Shown: one piece after another, positions 48,727 through 60,171 of the stretch
Layout of the letters: each line of letters opens with the position of its first letter
How positions within the stretch are numbered: position 1 is the stretch's first letter
Source of the DNA: Sambucus nigra
Lineage: Eukaryota; Streptophyta; Magnoliopsida; Dipsacales; Adoxaceae
NCBI GenBank assembly: GCA_949130495.1
Contig: OX422207.1
Coordinates: 710,244,456-710,308,455, forward strand
Length of the DNA stretch: 64,000 nt
Direction: 5' to 3'
Program-made: the position numbers and the translations under genes
The notes under the pieces: generated by a model
Told to the model about the DNA's origin: nothing
Database searches by the model: none
Seen by the model: the letters and a program-made list of their open reading frames with translations, nothing else

Positions 48727-49862
48727 CTCTATATAAGCCCGCAGAATTGGATTTGACTTGCAGAATTGGTCATCTCCATCTTAAGCCCGCAGAATTGGCT
48801 TTGACCCACATAATTGGTCATCTCTACATAAGCCCGTGGAATTGTCTTTGACCTGTAAAATTTGTCATCTCTACATAAGGTCGTAGAATTGGCTTCGACC
48901 TATAGAATTAGTCACCCTCATCTTCAAGCCCTCAAAATTGGCTTCGACCCACAGAATTGGTCACCCTCATCTTTAAGCCCTCAGAATTGGCTTCGACCCA
49001 CAGAATTGGTCACCCTCATCTTTAAGCCCTCAGAATTGGCTTTGACCCACAGATTCGGTCACCCTCATGTTCAAGCCCTCATAATTGGATTCAACCTGCA
49101 GAATCGATCACCCTCATCTTCAAGCCCGCAGAATTGGCTTCGACTCGCAGAATTGGTCATCTCTACACAAGCCCATAGAATTCCCGTCAACTCGTAGAAT
49201 TGGTCATCCCACCTTAAGCCCGCAAAATTGGCTTCGACCCACAGAATTGGTCATCTCTACATAAGCCCGCAAAATTGGCTTCGACCCCCAGAATTAGATT
49301 CGACCCGCAGAATTGGTCATCTCTACTTACGCCCGCAGAATTGTTCACCCCCATCTTTAATCCCTGAGAACTGGCTTCGACCCCTAGAATCGGTCACACT
49401 CATCTTTAAGCCCTCAAAATTGGCTTCGACATGCAGAATCGGTCACCCTTATCTTCAAGCCCTCAAAATTAGATTCGACCCGCAGAATCGGTCACCCTCA
49501 TCTTCAAGCCCTCAGAATTAGTTCAACCCGCATAATCGGTCACCCTCATCTTCAAGCCCTTAGAATTGGCTTCACCCCACAGAATCGGTCACCTTCATCT
49601 TTAATCCCTCAGAATTAGCTTCGACCCGTAGAATCGATCATCCCCAACACCTCCTCAGGAATTGGCCTAAAACATTCCTCTAAACCATCCCTTAGGTCCT
49701 CAGAAGCGGCTTTTACCCACCGAATTAGTTATCCCCAGCACATTCTGTAGGTCCTCAGAATCAGCCTCTACCCTCTGAATTGGTCATCCTCGCTCCTTTA
49801 GGTCCTCAGAATCGGCCTCGACCCTCTGAATTGGCCATCCTCCCTTAAAAGCATTATGCGGT
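48727..49862. repeat. ~47-49-bp minisatellite in the Tat-2 3' region
   Basis: A unit such as CACCCTCATCTTTAAGCCCT, then CAGAATTGGCTTCGACCC and ACAGAATTGGT (49 bp) repeats head to tail, roughly 18 times between 48740 and 49640, with a 47-bp variant (CATCTCTACATAAGCCCGCA...). Each unit holds two CAGAATTGG half-repeats. From 49640 to 49862 the copies are more diverged and finish with two AGGTCCTCAGAATCGG units. Open frames here are artefacts of the periodicity. Confidence 0.9.
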
Positions 49863-49911
49863 GTCTATTCGACGACCATTGTTTCTTCCAAACTCACCCG
49901 TCGAGGGGCTC

Positions 49912-52004
49912 TATAGACACCCCATTCTATTACCCCATAAACTCTCCTTAGGTCCCTAGAACCTCCCTTCATCACTATAAACCCAGGTCATACCCCGAGT
50001 ACTGACTTAGAAGCCATCGGGCACTCCTAGGCTCCATTTGACCAAAAGTCAAAATCTTCAGCTCGACCGAGACTAAATAAATCTTCGAAGGGCACTGAAA
50101 CCCCTTTCCAGCGGTCCATCCCGTGCACGATTCTGACTTACCATGCGGATGAACGACCTATTTTCCCCTGAAACTCAATCACGAGACCACCGGGCGCTCT
50201 CGAGATCTGTTTGACCTAAGTCAAATCTTCAACTCAACCGAGACTGAATGAATCTTTGAAGATCACTGAAACCCCTTTCCAACGGTCCATCCATTGCACG
50301 ATTCTGGCTTACGGTACGGACGAACGATTTGTTTTACTCTAAAAGGTCACCGAATGCTTCTAGGGATTGGTTGAGCAAAGTCAACTCCCCGAACCGGATC
50401 AAACTCTTTGTAATATCGAAGTACATTACCTAACCTTTCCAACGGTCCACCCCGTGCGCGATTCAGACTTACCATATGGACGAACGATCCATTTGCGTCC
50501 GACGATTCCCCGTCTAATGGACCGACAAATGCTTTCGAGCCATATTTGACCCAAAGTAAACTCCCAAACCCGGGAACAGTCCAAAGGACTTTTGAAGGTC
50601 TCTGAATTAAATTTACAACGGTCTACCCCGTGCGTGATTCTAATCAATGGTTTGTGTTTTACTGTCGATTTTCCGAAAAGGCCTAAAAGACACTGCGAAA
50701 CGGCAGGTTCGAGACCGTGCCTATCGACAGTGTGCCTAAACGCACCTGCCGATAGGCAGGAATAGGGATATGCTGATCAGAAATGCCCCAGGCCGATAAA
50801 AAGTAGGCGTTGACCTCACTTGCAAGGATATCCCAGATCTGATAGATATCACTCTCAGCAAATCCAGAAAACCTCTCTCGAAGTCAGCGTGATTTCCACA
50901 CACAAATCCCTTTCCAACCTTCACTTTTCATCATCCTTTTAATCATACTTGGTGAATTAACCACTCTCCATCATCATCCAAGTGCAAGGGCTTCCCTCTA
51001 ACAATCAAGATCAAGCTCAAGATCTTCAAGAAGGTCCAATTTTCTCAACTCTCTCCTTAAATTCTCATAATTCGCAATAACTTGTTTTATTACTTAGCAC
51101 TTCCATTATCTCATCTCACACATCCTAGTATACTTTTTATTTAGTATTATTGCACATCTCTTATTTTCATATAAATAAAAACCCAAAAAACAAGAAAAAG
51201 AGGGTTTGCTCATAAATTCCAAACGGCAATTCTCATACTTTTCTTACACTTTTCTCACAACAAAAACACTTTTTCTACACACACACACACAAATAAGATA
51301 ATCCCCTTGTTGGATTTATGGGATAAACCCCACCCCTCATTTTGCATGCGAACTACATGGACTTTGATGCCTCTATAGGCTACGTAGGCGTCTCGGGGTA
51401 AAACCTGAGACTGGAGTCCTATTTTTACTTTTTCTCTCATTTTCTATTTCTCTAAACTCCACTCTCTTATATTATATATATACATATATTTGTTCTTAGT
51501 GGCGTATTATTCCACATGCGTTATCGTCCCATCATAACGGTCAATGTAAGGATAACCGTGTAAATCCTATTTTCTAGTATTTTTATACCTTCCTACAGAT
51601 GACTCGCTTTACCTCTTCCATGGTGCAAGCCGATGATTCCTATCTCCACTATATATACACATGCACACATATCACGGGGAAAATAAAGGAAAATAACAAA
51701 AAAACCATGAGAGACCGAAAGGGCGGAATGGGTGACTAACACCTTCCCATTTCGTAACTTAGCCTCCGGAACTTTTCGAATCATTTTTGGTTTCATATGC
51801 ATCAGTATGTCTTTGGATGATGTCCTTCGGGATGGCTCCCTTTCTTTTCTCTATTTTGAGTCAAATAGATGGGTGATTCTAATCTCTCTACATTTTTCAC
51901 CTCACCCAAATGACGCAGGCCGAAGTGCTCCCGAGAGGGACGCGCGGGACCTAGGATCCTCCCTTATGTGCCCGCCCGCCGCGAGGATGGGGGGGATGGC
52001 CACA
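49912..52004 (+). repeat. Tat-2 3' LTR
   Basis: 2093 bp, starts TATAGACACCCC (first G changed to A) after a short purine run CGAGGGGCTC, and ends GGCCACA, followed by CCTAT. Aligns with 33232-35346. The TATA box is altered. It has a shorter (AC)n run at about 51276. Confidence 0.9.
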
Positions 52005-52009
52005 CCTAT

Positions 52010-52910
52010 GTCCATACCTTTCAAAACCAAAGCACCTATTTGACTCGTCCCTTTTTAAATTTTCATGAAAAGTTTTAGGGATCTTTTCGGCTTTGTCATG
52101 CTTAGAATTTTCAAATTTCTTAAAATTATTTTTAAATTTATGTTTGTTAAATTTAAGAAATTTATGGAACTTCCTATCAAACATAGCCATATCTTCCGAG
52201 TCACTATCTCTTTCACTATCTACTACTTGTTTTTCCTCCTTTTGGGTTTTCAAAGGAACGACCTTATCTATTTTCTTTTCAGTTTTGGAGGGAAACATGT
52301 ACAGTTCATAGGTTTGTAAATAACCTACGAGCTCTTCTAATTTCGTAGACGCTAAAGTGGGTAAAGAATTTAAAACTGTCACCTTAGGAATAAATCTATC
52401 GGGTAGGGACCTTAAAATTTTCTTTATTACTAGGTCGTCGGGTATTTTCTCTCCCAAATTAAAAGATGAATTAACTATATTGGAAAGTATAAGATAAAAT
52501 TCAGCAAATGTTTCTTTTTCATTCATTTTGATTGTTTCAAATTGAGTGGTGATGTTTTGGAGTTTAAAAGCTTTCACGACAATAGTTCTCTCGTGTGTGA
52601 GTTTTAAAATATCCTAAGCTTCTGTAGCAGTTTCACACATCATAATGCGTCAGAATTCATCTGGTGTGACCGCGCTAAACAAGGCATTTAAACTACGGGA
52701 ATTGAAATTTGCAAGTTTAAATTCATTCTCACTCCATCTATCTGTGGGTTTTGGAATACGCTCATTATCTACCAAATATGTAGGTGGAGACCACTCGTTA
52801 ACAACTGACTTCTCATCGATAGATTTTAGTGCCGATTTCATATGCGCTTTCCAATACGTCTAATTAGAACCATCGAAAATAGGAAATTTAAAAGAGGGGG
52901 AAATTTCCAT
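52010..52910 (-). pseudogene. Outer Sirevirus gag, N-terminal part
   Basis: ATG at 52910 (MEISPSFKFPIFDGSN, stop, TYWKAHM). Then a UBN2-type capsid region (WSENEFKLANFNSRSLNALF, MNEKETFAEFYLILSNIVNS, LVIKKILRSLPDRF) and a Lys-rich segment. It ends in the zinc-knuckle codons CFGFERYGHR, where Tat-2 is inserted; the frame resumes at 33226. Stops near 52862, 52655 and 52615 lie where Trp is usual. Gag would form particles. Confidence 0.83.
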
Positions 52911-52961
52911 TTTTAAACCAAAAATATATAAAAGGACCTTAACGCAATAAATTAGTGCTCC

Positions 52962-52974
52962 GGCTCTGATACCA
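52962..52974 (-). other. Primer binding site of the outer Sirevirus
   Basis: The complement reads TGGTATCAGAGCC, matching plant initiator tRNA-Met, 2 bases from the LTR end. Confidence 0.88.
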
Positions 52975-52976
52975 CT

Positions 52977-53905
52977 TATTGGAAATGTAGACCCCCAATT
53001 TTAAACTTCTTTTAAAATCAGTTTCCTTTAATGCGAAATAAAGATGGTTTAACACAACAATTTAATTTCTCAAAATTTATTTGATTTTCTTTTCTTAAAA
53101 AGGTGAAAAACTAACTTAAACACAAATTTTAATTTCTAAAAGCAAAATTAAAATTAAACCTAAATTGGTGAATTATGGTGAGCACACACACACACACACA
53201 CACACACAATTCACACAAACCAGTATTATTATTTTCTCACAAAAAAAACTAACACAAGAAGTTAACTATTAGAAATTTACTTTTAGCTCAAAATTAATTC
53301 ACCACAAGTCCTAAAATTTTCCTTCACAATATTTTCAATATTACCAAATTAGGACAAACAAAATTTTAGTAAATATAAATTACTGACTTGAATTAAATCA
53401 ACTTAAGTTTCACCCAAACTTTTTTTAGCACCAAATTAAAATAGAGAAGTGAATTAAACCATATTTTATCCTTTAATCCTAAGCATGCATTCTAGGTGAT
53501 TTGCAAGATAAAATAAATTCATAACCACTACACCACGATGTACGAGGAAAAACCCAAATCGGGAAAAAAAACTCGAACGACCCTGAACTAACAAATTCAC
53601 TAAGTACAGTATGAAATTTTACAAAGACTCGACAAGCGTACTTACACAACCAACTCGACTCCCTTCAAGCCTTGACGCGCTCCTACTATCTTCAACCTCT
53701 GCCTAAAGAATAATCGTGGAGTCCACCGGAACCTTGGAATCCACCACTTGAGACAAAGCTACCATCAACCAGACATGGTGCCTTTCACCATGTGAGAATG
53801 CCACAGAAAAACCAAAAGAATCTTCTTATTTAAGGGATGTAGAAGTAAACCCAAACTCTTTTCTTCTTAGGTAGAAAAGTGAACCTGGTGCCAAACAAAC
53901 TCCAA

Positions 53906-53951
<46 letters not shown>

Positions 53952-54684
53952 GTCGTACTCGGAATAAACTAATATGGGTGTAAACAAAAGTGTTTAAGAA
54001 TGATTTTCTTGAAAAAAAAACACTCAAAACATAAACTTTTTCATAGAGGAATTAAGATCTCAAAACTCTCTCTAGAGATTGTAGAAGATGAAAAAGTTAG
54101 TTTTTCAATGTTGGTTCCCGTACATATTAATTTTGGTAAAAGTTAGTGGGACAAAAGAAGTGGAAACATGGAGAAAACTTCCAAAATATTTTCCTTCTGG
54201 AAATCTCGTTCAAATGAGATTTTCATTCAAACAAAATCTCATTCAAATGACCTTCTAACAAAGTTCCAAAGGCCAAATGGGAAAGTCATTGGCAAACTCG
54301 TTCGAACAACATTCTCGTTCGAACGACAACCTCGTTTGATCGACAATTTTGAACGAAATGACAATGTGTACATATTTCAATTTTAAATTCCCAAAACGTT
54401 ATTTTAAATAAACATTACACCCATTAAAAATTATTCCAAGTCTCCTACAAATATATAAAAGCATTCATACCTTTGGAGACTTGAAATATGATGTTGATGA
54501 CGTGAAACTTGGCACTATAACTCGGCAATGATGTTCTCTTGATAAGTAGGCCATAATGTCTTCAGCTTTAGCATGTCATAGGCTTGAAGGATGCTCAAAA
54601 ACTCTATCCTATGACTCAAGTATTTTTGTTCAAAATTGATCCAACACTACATTAAGACTTAAACAAGAGACTTGTGTCCTTACA
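52977..54684 (-). repeat. Outer Sirevirus 5' LTR
   Basis: 1708 bp, TATTGGAAATG (TG changed to TA) to CCTTACA, then AACTT. It gives the uninterrupted sequence across the inner Sirevirus insertion site. Holds (AC)n at 53183-53208 and a long (AT)n at 53908-53950. Confidence 0.9.
53908..53950. repeat. (AT)n microsatellite in outer Sirevirus 5' LTR
   Basis: About 20 AT units with one TTT interruption. The 3' LTR copy (near 19580) is only a few units, so it expanded after insertion. Confidence 0.9.
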
Positions 54685-55777
54685 AACTTATTTATAGGCT
54701 CATGGAAAGGGTACAGTTTTGAAAAAAGACAAAATCGTGTGAAAATTTAGGCTGCATTTTGACCCGGCATTTCGACTGATTTTCATGTGGTAACTGGGAA
54801 AAAAATATGGGTGTCCTAGGTCTAATGCCTATATGAGGTTTATGTAGTTGTTGGGTTAGTGGAAAGGTTCCACCCTTGGCATGACTTCCACGATAAACTC
54901 TTTATTTTTTTGGGCAATCGATTCATGTGGACAAGTAATTTGATATATTCGAGTGTACGTGAATTGCCTCATTATATACCTCGTGGAGACATGATGTGTG
55001 AGATAGAATTAGTTATACTCGACGTATGTGAACGAGTTCCTTGCTACATCACTCCTGTCGTGAGTTCAGTCAAACAGAATAATGTAGGGGGACCATTCAA
55101 TATACGTCGAATGTACAAGGATAGTGGAAGGTGAGAGTCATATTTCTTAGGCTAACTGTGACCTATCGGGCCAACGCCCATCAAAAAGTAACCCCCCGGT
55201 ATGGGATAAAATTTTGGTCAATAGCCATGCTCTTAGTTATGTAGTGTGAAAAATGCAAGATTATATATTAGTATATTATAGAGAGAGAATTTTATTTGGC
55301 ATAATGAGGACTATACTAATAGGGAAGAATGTACAAGTATCATAAAGAGTAAATCTAGCATCGAGTATGAAAATTATGCTAAGAATGGATACGTGTGAGT
55401 AAGTGATGTGTGAATATCTATAAGTGTCTGGTAGTGAACCTAAGCATGGATCAACTACAAGTGGTGTGTGGTAAGTGCATGTGATCATAAATATATAAGT
55501 GTGATAAGTGGAGGTGCGTGCTAGTGAAACTTAATCATGGATATTCTAAGTGGTGTGTGAAACATGTGCATATAAGTAATCCTACGTATAAGTTTAAGTA
55601 GTGTGAGGTGTTCATGGAAGATATTTACAAGTGAGTGAAAGTGAAAAGTGATCATGAGATAAATAAATACAAGAAATAAATAGAGGAGAAAAGGGAACAG
55701 AGAGATAGGTGCATACGCACACATAAAAAAAATTATAAGACCAATGCCTACAGAGTCTAGACCTCTTATGATAAGTA
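54685..55777 (-). other. Tat-1 leader, LTR-proximal part
   Basis: Starts with the AACTT duplication (54685-54689). Similar in reverse complement to the Tat-2 leader: GATATATTCGAGTGTACGTG (54942) mirrors the CACGTACACTCAGGTATATC block at 35954, and 55140-55240 mirrors 35670-35780. The open frame 54859-55134 is not kept in Tat-2 and I do not call it a gene. 55260-55740 is less alike and has no supported feature. Confidence 0.7.
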
Positions 55778-55796
55778 GTCCCTATTGGAGTCTCCA
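55778..55796 (-). other. Primer binding site of Tat-1
   Basis: The complement reads TGGAGACTCCAATAGGGAC, a decayed match to the Tat-2 Arg-type site, one base from the LTR end at 55798. Confidence 0.7.
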
Positions 55797-55797
55797 C

Positions 55798-56598
55798 TGT
55801 GGCCATCCTCGAGTTTTCATTCTTACTTCCCCTTCCTCATGGGAGGTCTTAGCGCTCACGTGCATGATTGGAGGGAGAGAAGAAGAAGGGTATCGCGCCC
55901 TTCGCTAGGAGGAACGCTTCGGCCATCGTTAATATGGGGTGACATAAAGACATAGAGTCTCGAGACTATTTTGCACAAAATAGGTAAAAGAAATGTTGCC
56001 ACCTCAAGAGAATGAAATAAACACATTCTGATGCTTGAAAAACTAATATTTCAAAGGTTCAGGGGGCTAAGTTACGGAATGTGAAGGTGTTAGGCACCCA
56101 TCCAACCCTTTTCGGTCTCTAGTGGTCATGTGTTATTATTCTTCTTGAAAAACTCTCTGAAGTGTGTGCATATGTATATATAAATGGAGAATATAATTTC
56201 TCAACTCATGTCATGGAAAACAGCGTAGTGAGATAATTTGTAGGAGTGTTCCTAAAATAATAATTAAAAAACATAATGCGTTCAATTATTAGGATATCGA
56301 CCATTGTGGTGAAACGATGATATATGAATTGGATAAAGCACGAATAAGAATAAAAAAATACAATATATATAAATATTATATGAATAAAAAATGCAAGGAG
56401 AATTCGAGTCTCGTGTTTTGACCCGATACGCCTACATACCCTAAAAAGGCATCAAATTACACGTAGTTTGCATGCAACATGATGGGTGGGGTTTATCTCA
56501 TTAATCCAACCGGGGATTTTATTTAGATGTATGTGTATAGAAAAAGGATGTTTTGATTTAAGGAAATGTGGTGAAGAATCCCGTTTGGAGTATATGAG
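55798..56598 (-). repeat. Tat-1 5' LTR, partial
   Basis: Complement ends GGATGGCCACA like Tat-2 LTRs. 56050-56110 (GTTAGGCACCCATC) and 56430-56590 (CGCCTACATACCCT, GGGTGGGGTTTATC, CCGTTTGGA) match Tat-2 LTR sequence in reverse complement. Cut at 56598 by the LARD-like element. The rest must lie right of the window. Confidence 0.8.
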
Positions 56599-59500
56599 TG
56601 TAACAACCCGCCCTTTTGGAGACGATTAAATTCCACAATTAAATATAAATTGGCAATTTGGGGATTTCCCTATATAGTAATTTTTGGGATTTTCGAGGAT
56701 TAAATGATTTTCGAAGGATGTTGTGATTATTTTTGGGACTATATAGGTCGAAATATTTTAATTATAAGTCTCCGTTGAGTAAAGCGACACGAGGTAAGAT
56801 TTTTAATTGGAAAACCCGCATTTATTTATTTTGGGTTGGAATAGTGATTTGCGGTCAAATACCTCGGATGGGAATTTCGACTGCGCCATGATTCTCATAA
56901 TGGCCAAGATAGTAAAAAAAGAGTGTCCGATTGTCGAAAATGAGTTTCGGGTAATTTTAGAGGTAAAAGTAACTCGTAATTGGGTAAACGAGTCGTTTTT
57001 TGGTTTTAAGGGTTTAAACCCTTTTTCTTTCTTTATAAAGAGGTAGAGAGGGAGAGAATAGAAAGAAAAGAGAGAAAAGAGAGAGTAAGGAAGAAAGTGG
57101 AGAGAAAAAGGGAGATTTGGGCCAAACTCCGCCGGATTCGACTCGAGGTCGTCGGATTTCATCCTCCAGGCAAGTGTTAACTTGCTTTATTTCATTTTGT
57201 GTAAACATGATTTTAGGGTTAGAACCCTTAAAATAAATTGGGTAAAAGTTCTATGTGAGTTTACAAATTTATGTAATGTAAACTCTTAATGATTTCTAGT
57301 ATTAAAACCATGTTAATGGAATGTAAGATTGAATTTAATTGGGAGAAATGCCCAAATCTAGGTTTCATGGATTTTAGGGTTCAAATCCAAGAGAAATGGT
57401 TTAATACCCCAAAATAATTGATGCGTTAGTTGTAAAACATAGATTATATGTTTATTGAGTTGTTGGATGAGGTTAGAAACAACAAAAATGGAGAAAAATG
57501 GAGTTTGGGATTTTGGGAAGACAATGAATAGTAAACCCATAGCTTGTGGGGGTGTTTTGGCTAGGAAGGTAAATGATTTAGCTCTTGGACAAAACATGAA
57601 AGTTGTAGATCTTTTTGATACGGTCGTGTGGGCGCCAACCGCGTATTTTTTTAATTTTTTTACGATTTGATATGATTTTTACAAGATGGAAGCTCCGGGT
57701 TGAAATTTCCAACTCAGAAATCAAATCGGAAATTGAAAAAATAACGGCTAGAATTAATCGTGTAGATGTTTGCGATTATTTTTTGCGCAGTTTAGAAACC
57801 CGGATAATGAAATTGGGTTGTTGGATGGAGGATTTGGAGAATATAATTTTGAGGACCTGGTGTGACCGATCGACCGCGCCCCTAAGGTTGGTCGACTGCG
57901 TCAAGGAGAAAGGGCCTACTACTTTATTTCGTAGGCTTATTTGCAACCTGCGATCGACCGGGGGTCTAGGACCGATCGACCGGTGCCCTATTTTCAGCCC
58001 AAGATTTTGGAGATTATTATTACTTCTCCTCTTTGAGATTAAAGTTTAAGGGCCTTCTAAATTAAAGCATTATAGAGGGTTATGTCCTAAGGGACTTGTG
58101 GATTTGGGAAAATATATATATATATGTATATATATATTCACTTAGAGTGAATTAGTATAGTTGGAGATATCCAATAAATCCTTAAGAGATGATTAAGGTA
58201 ATTATTATTTGTCGAAGTAAGAAAATACTTTGGGTTTAGTATCATGCTTATATGAAAGCATGATTATGATTCTTTGAGAGAATCCTTGGGATTAATGGTC
58301 ATCGCTATATGTAATTGGCAAATAGGGCCATTATATATATTTATATATTCTAGGAGGAATATATGGTATATGTATATACTATGTGATTAAAGTATATATA
58401 TATGATATGATGTAAATGATTTTGAAAATATAAGTATGAATATTTTCAAAATGGAATGATAAATGATTTTCATAATTGATAAATTATGGTTATACACCTC
58501 CCTAAATCGCAATCATAAGGGAAGTTGCGCGCGTTGTGGTGAATCCCCTGGCTATTGAGTAGGGTGGATTTAGTCTCTAGGCCATATGGGTGTTATTTTT
58601 ACTGCGCTGGTTAGGTGATTCTGGGTGTGGTCATGACTATCCCGTAGGCATATGGCCGCTTCCCGACCTTTGGTAGGTTCCCAGGTTATCTTATATGATA
58701 TGCCCTGGAAGATGATAGCCATTTAGGGGCGCGTCCAGTGGGGAAACCCGGAGGGGCAGTCTTTGATTTGTTAAAGAAATTCATGATAATGGATTGGCTT
58801 TAATACATTTCCTGGATATAGGCAGGGAAATGGGATAAATGTTTTGGCTTCGGTAACACTCCCGGATGGAAGAAGGGACGTGGAAGCATATGGTATGATC
58901 AAAGCATTTTCATGATAATGAAAATGGCTTTGGGTACATTTCCTGAGTATAAAAAGGGAAATGGGATATTTTAAAAGGAAAATCATTTTTATGATTATAA
59001 AATTGGCTTCTAAAAGGTTATATGATTTGTGAAAGCAATTCATGATAATGAATTGGCTTTGAAAATACATTTCCTGGATATGAGAAGGGAAATGGAATGT
59101 TTTGATATGAGTATAGAATACACCTCAGTCTGGGAGGTAGATCCGGATGTCTATTATAAGATATAATTGAATTGGTAAACCTCAGTCCGGGAGGTAGATC
59201 CGAATGAGTATTATAAAGATGATTATATGTAAACCTCAGTCCGGGAGATATTATCCGGATGTATATTGTAGATGTATATATATGTATTTATACATTTGTG
59301 CATGCTACGGGCCTAATGGATCTCTACCATTAACCCTGCCAAGTAGTAGTGTATCAGGGGGGTTCCTTGTTTGGATTTTGCTTTGCAAGACACCCCACGC
59401 ACGAACTTAGTGCAGTGTTGAGAATGGGGGGAAATTTATCCCTTAGCACTTGGACTATCTATGGTAGATAGTAGTTGGGTTTGACTAGTTTAGCAGGGTA

Positions 59501-60157
59501 GATGGACTAGGATGTTTAGAGGGATACGTTAGGAGTGCACTGTTAGAAGATAGGTGAGGGGTATCCCATGGGAGTGCGATACCAAACTTAAATATGAGAA
59601 AACTATTTTCTAAAAATAAAGCATTTATGCACTTGCAAAATATTTTCAAACTCGGGCTCTGACCCGTTTATCTACTTTTCGTTTATTGATATATATATTA
59701 TATATATAGGTGTACAGACACAGGGACGCTTGGATGACACTTCCTTCGAGTCAGACGTCAGCTGCAGCAGCTGTGGATGCGTGCAGGTTTTTGATAGTCG
59801 GTTCCATTATTTTACTCTATATAGGAGGTACTGTATAACATTCGAGCCAATGGCTCAATTGCATTTAATTACTCTTTCAGCACAGCATTCGATATGGTTG
59901 TATTATTTGAACCGAGTGTTCGGTTATTTTAATTTATTTCATTTTCATTTTAGTTTCATTTACACTTAAACGGTGTGTATGTTTTATTTATAATTGTTTA
60001 AAAAGAGGAGTTAAGTAAAATTTTTAATGCTCTCCTAATAGGATATTAGTAATTAAATGAGTTTTCGACAGTGATGCTAAGAATGATCCATAAGTAACTC
60101 CTGTTTTAATTTGATATAGGAGTGATCGCCCGGTATCGCATTAGGCGGGTTGTTACA
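56599..60157 (+). repeat. LARD-like element 5' LTR
   Basis: 3559 bp. A TATA-type run TTTATAAAGAGG near 57031-57042 is followed by a GA-rich stretch (57040-57110). It has clusters of CGATCGACC motifs (57868-57985), two families of short tandem repeats (58774-59265), and a 60-bp motif at 59347-59405 that recurs in the internal region. No supported gene among the small open frames. Confidence 0.87.
58774..59265 (+). repeat. Two short tandem-repeat families within the LARD-like LTR
   Basis: Family 1: AATTCATGATAATG, then ATTGGCTTT, then ACATTTCCTGGATAT and AAGGGAAATGG, seen three times (about 58776, 58905, 59035) with a partial copy near 58982. Family 2: CCTCAGTCCGGGAGGTAGAT, then CCGGATG and TATTATA, three copies of about 50 bp (59113, 59180, 59234). 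Confidence 0.75.
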
Positions 60158-60159
60158 GA

Positions 60160-60171
60160 TGGTATCAGAGC
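60160..60171 (+). other. Primer binding site of the LARD-like element
   Basis: TGGTATCAGAGC, 2 bases after the LTR end. Same initiator-tRNA-Met class as the LTR chain and Sireviruses. Confidence 0.88.

Larger units (their letters stand above)
33232..52004 (+). mobile_element. Tat-2: complete Ty3/gypsy Tat-lineage retrotransposon with two antisense genes
   Basis: 18,773 bp from LTR to LTR with perfect 5-bp duplication CCTAT. Order: 5' LTR, Arg-type primer site, ~1.3-kb leader, gag, protease, G-patch-like linker, RT, RNase H, archaeal-type RNase H, integrase (all plus). Then come DUF7745-like and plant-mobile-domain-like genes (both minus), a ~49-bp minisatellite and the 3' LTR. The dual RNase H and primer site define the Tat lineage. 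Antisense extra genes between integrase and 3' LTR are known from the Retand/Grande side of that lineage, and Tat 3' regions are known to hold tandem repeats. About 10% LTR difference by eye over 190 bases suggests an old insertion. Confidence 0.93.
18658..54684 (-). mobile_element. Outer Sirevirus-type Ty1/copia element, pol-less, with two nested insertions
   Basis: The LTRs are 18658-20046 plus 30004-30270 (3' LTR, split) and 52977-54684 (5' LTR), with the duplication AACTT at 18653-18657 and 54685-54689. The primer site matches initiator tRNA-Met (52962-52974). The gag N-terminal part is at 52910-52010, the gag C-terminal part at 33231-32270, then a non-coding tail with at least five polypurine-tract-like runs. 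No protease, integrase, RT or RNase H is visible between 32270 and 30270. Without the two insertions the element is about 7.3 kb. Gag coiled coil plus multiple polypurine tracts are Sirevirus features. Confidence 0.85.
319..56598 (-). mobile_element. Tat-1: outermost Ty3/gypsy Tat-lineage retrotransposon, heavily interrupted
   Basis: Minus-strand gag-pol relic (18270 down to 11235) whose domains match those of Tat-2 in the same order, including two RNase H domains. The 5' LTR starts at 55798 next to an Arg-type primer site, and the leader is split: 54685-55777, then 18652-18271, around the outer Sirevirus. The 3' region carries a plus-strand (antisense) DUF7745-like relic. Inserted elements are the LTR chain (999-10166), the outer Sirevirus (18658-54684) and the LARD-like element (from 56599, within the 5' LTR). 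The 3' LTR would lie left of the window. Every domain has stops and frameshifts, so it is dead. Confidence 0.85.

Noticed and set aside
48862..49521. Two plus-strand open frames of 97-111 codons with QNW/PSS repeats
   Set aside because: They arise from the 49-bp minisatellite period; composition follows the DNA repeat and there is no domain.
54859..55134. 91-codon frame in the Tat-1 leader
   Set aside because: On the opposite strand to the element, and the matching Tat-2 leader does not keep it.
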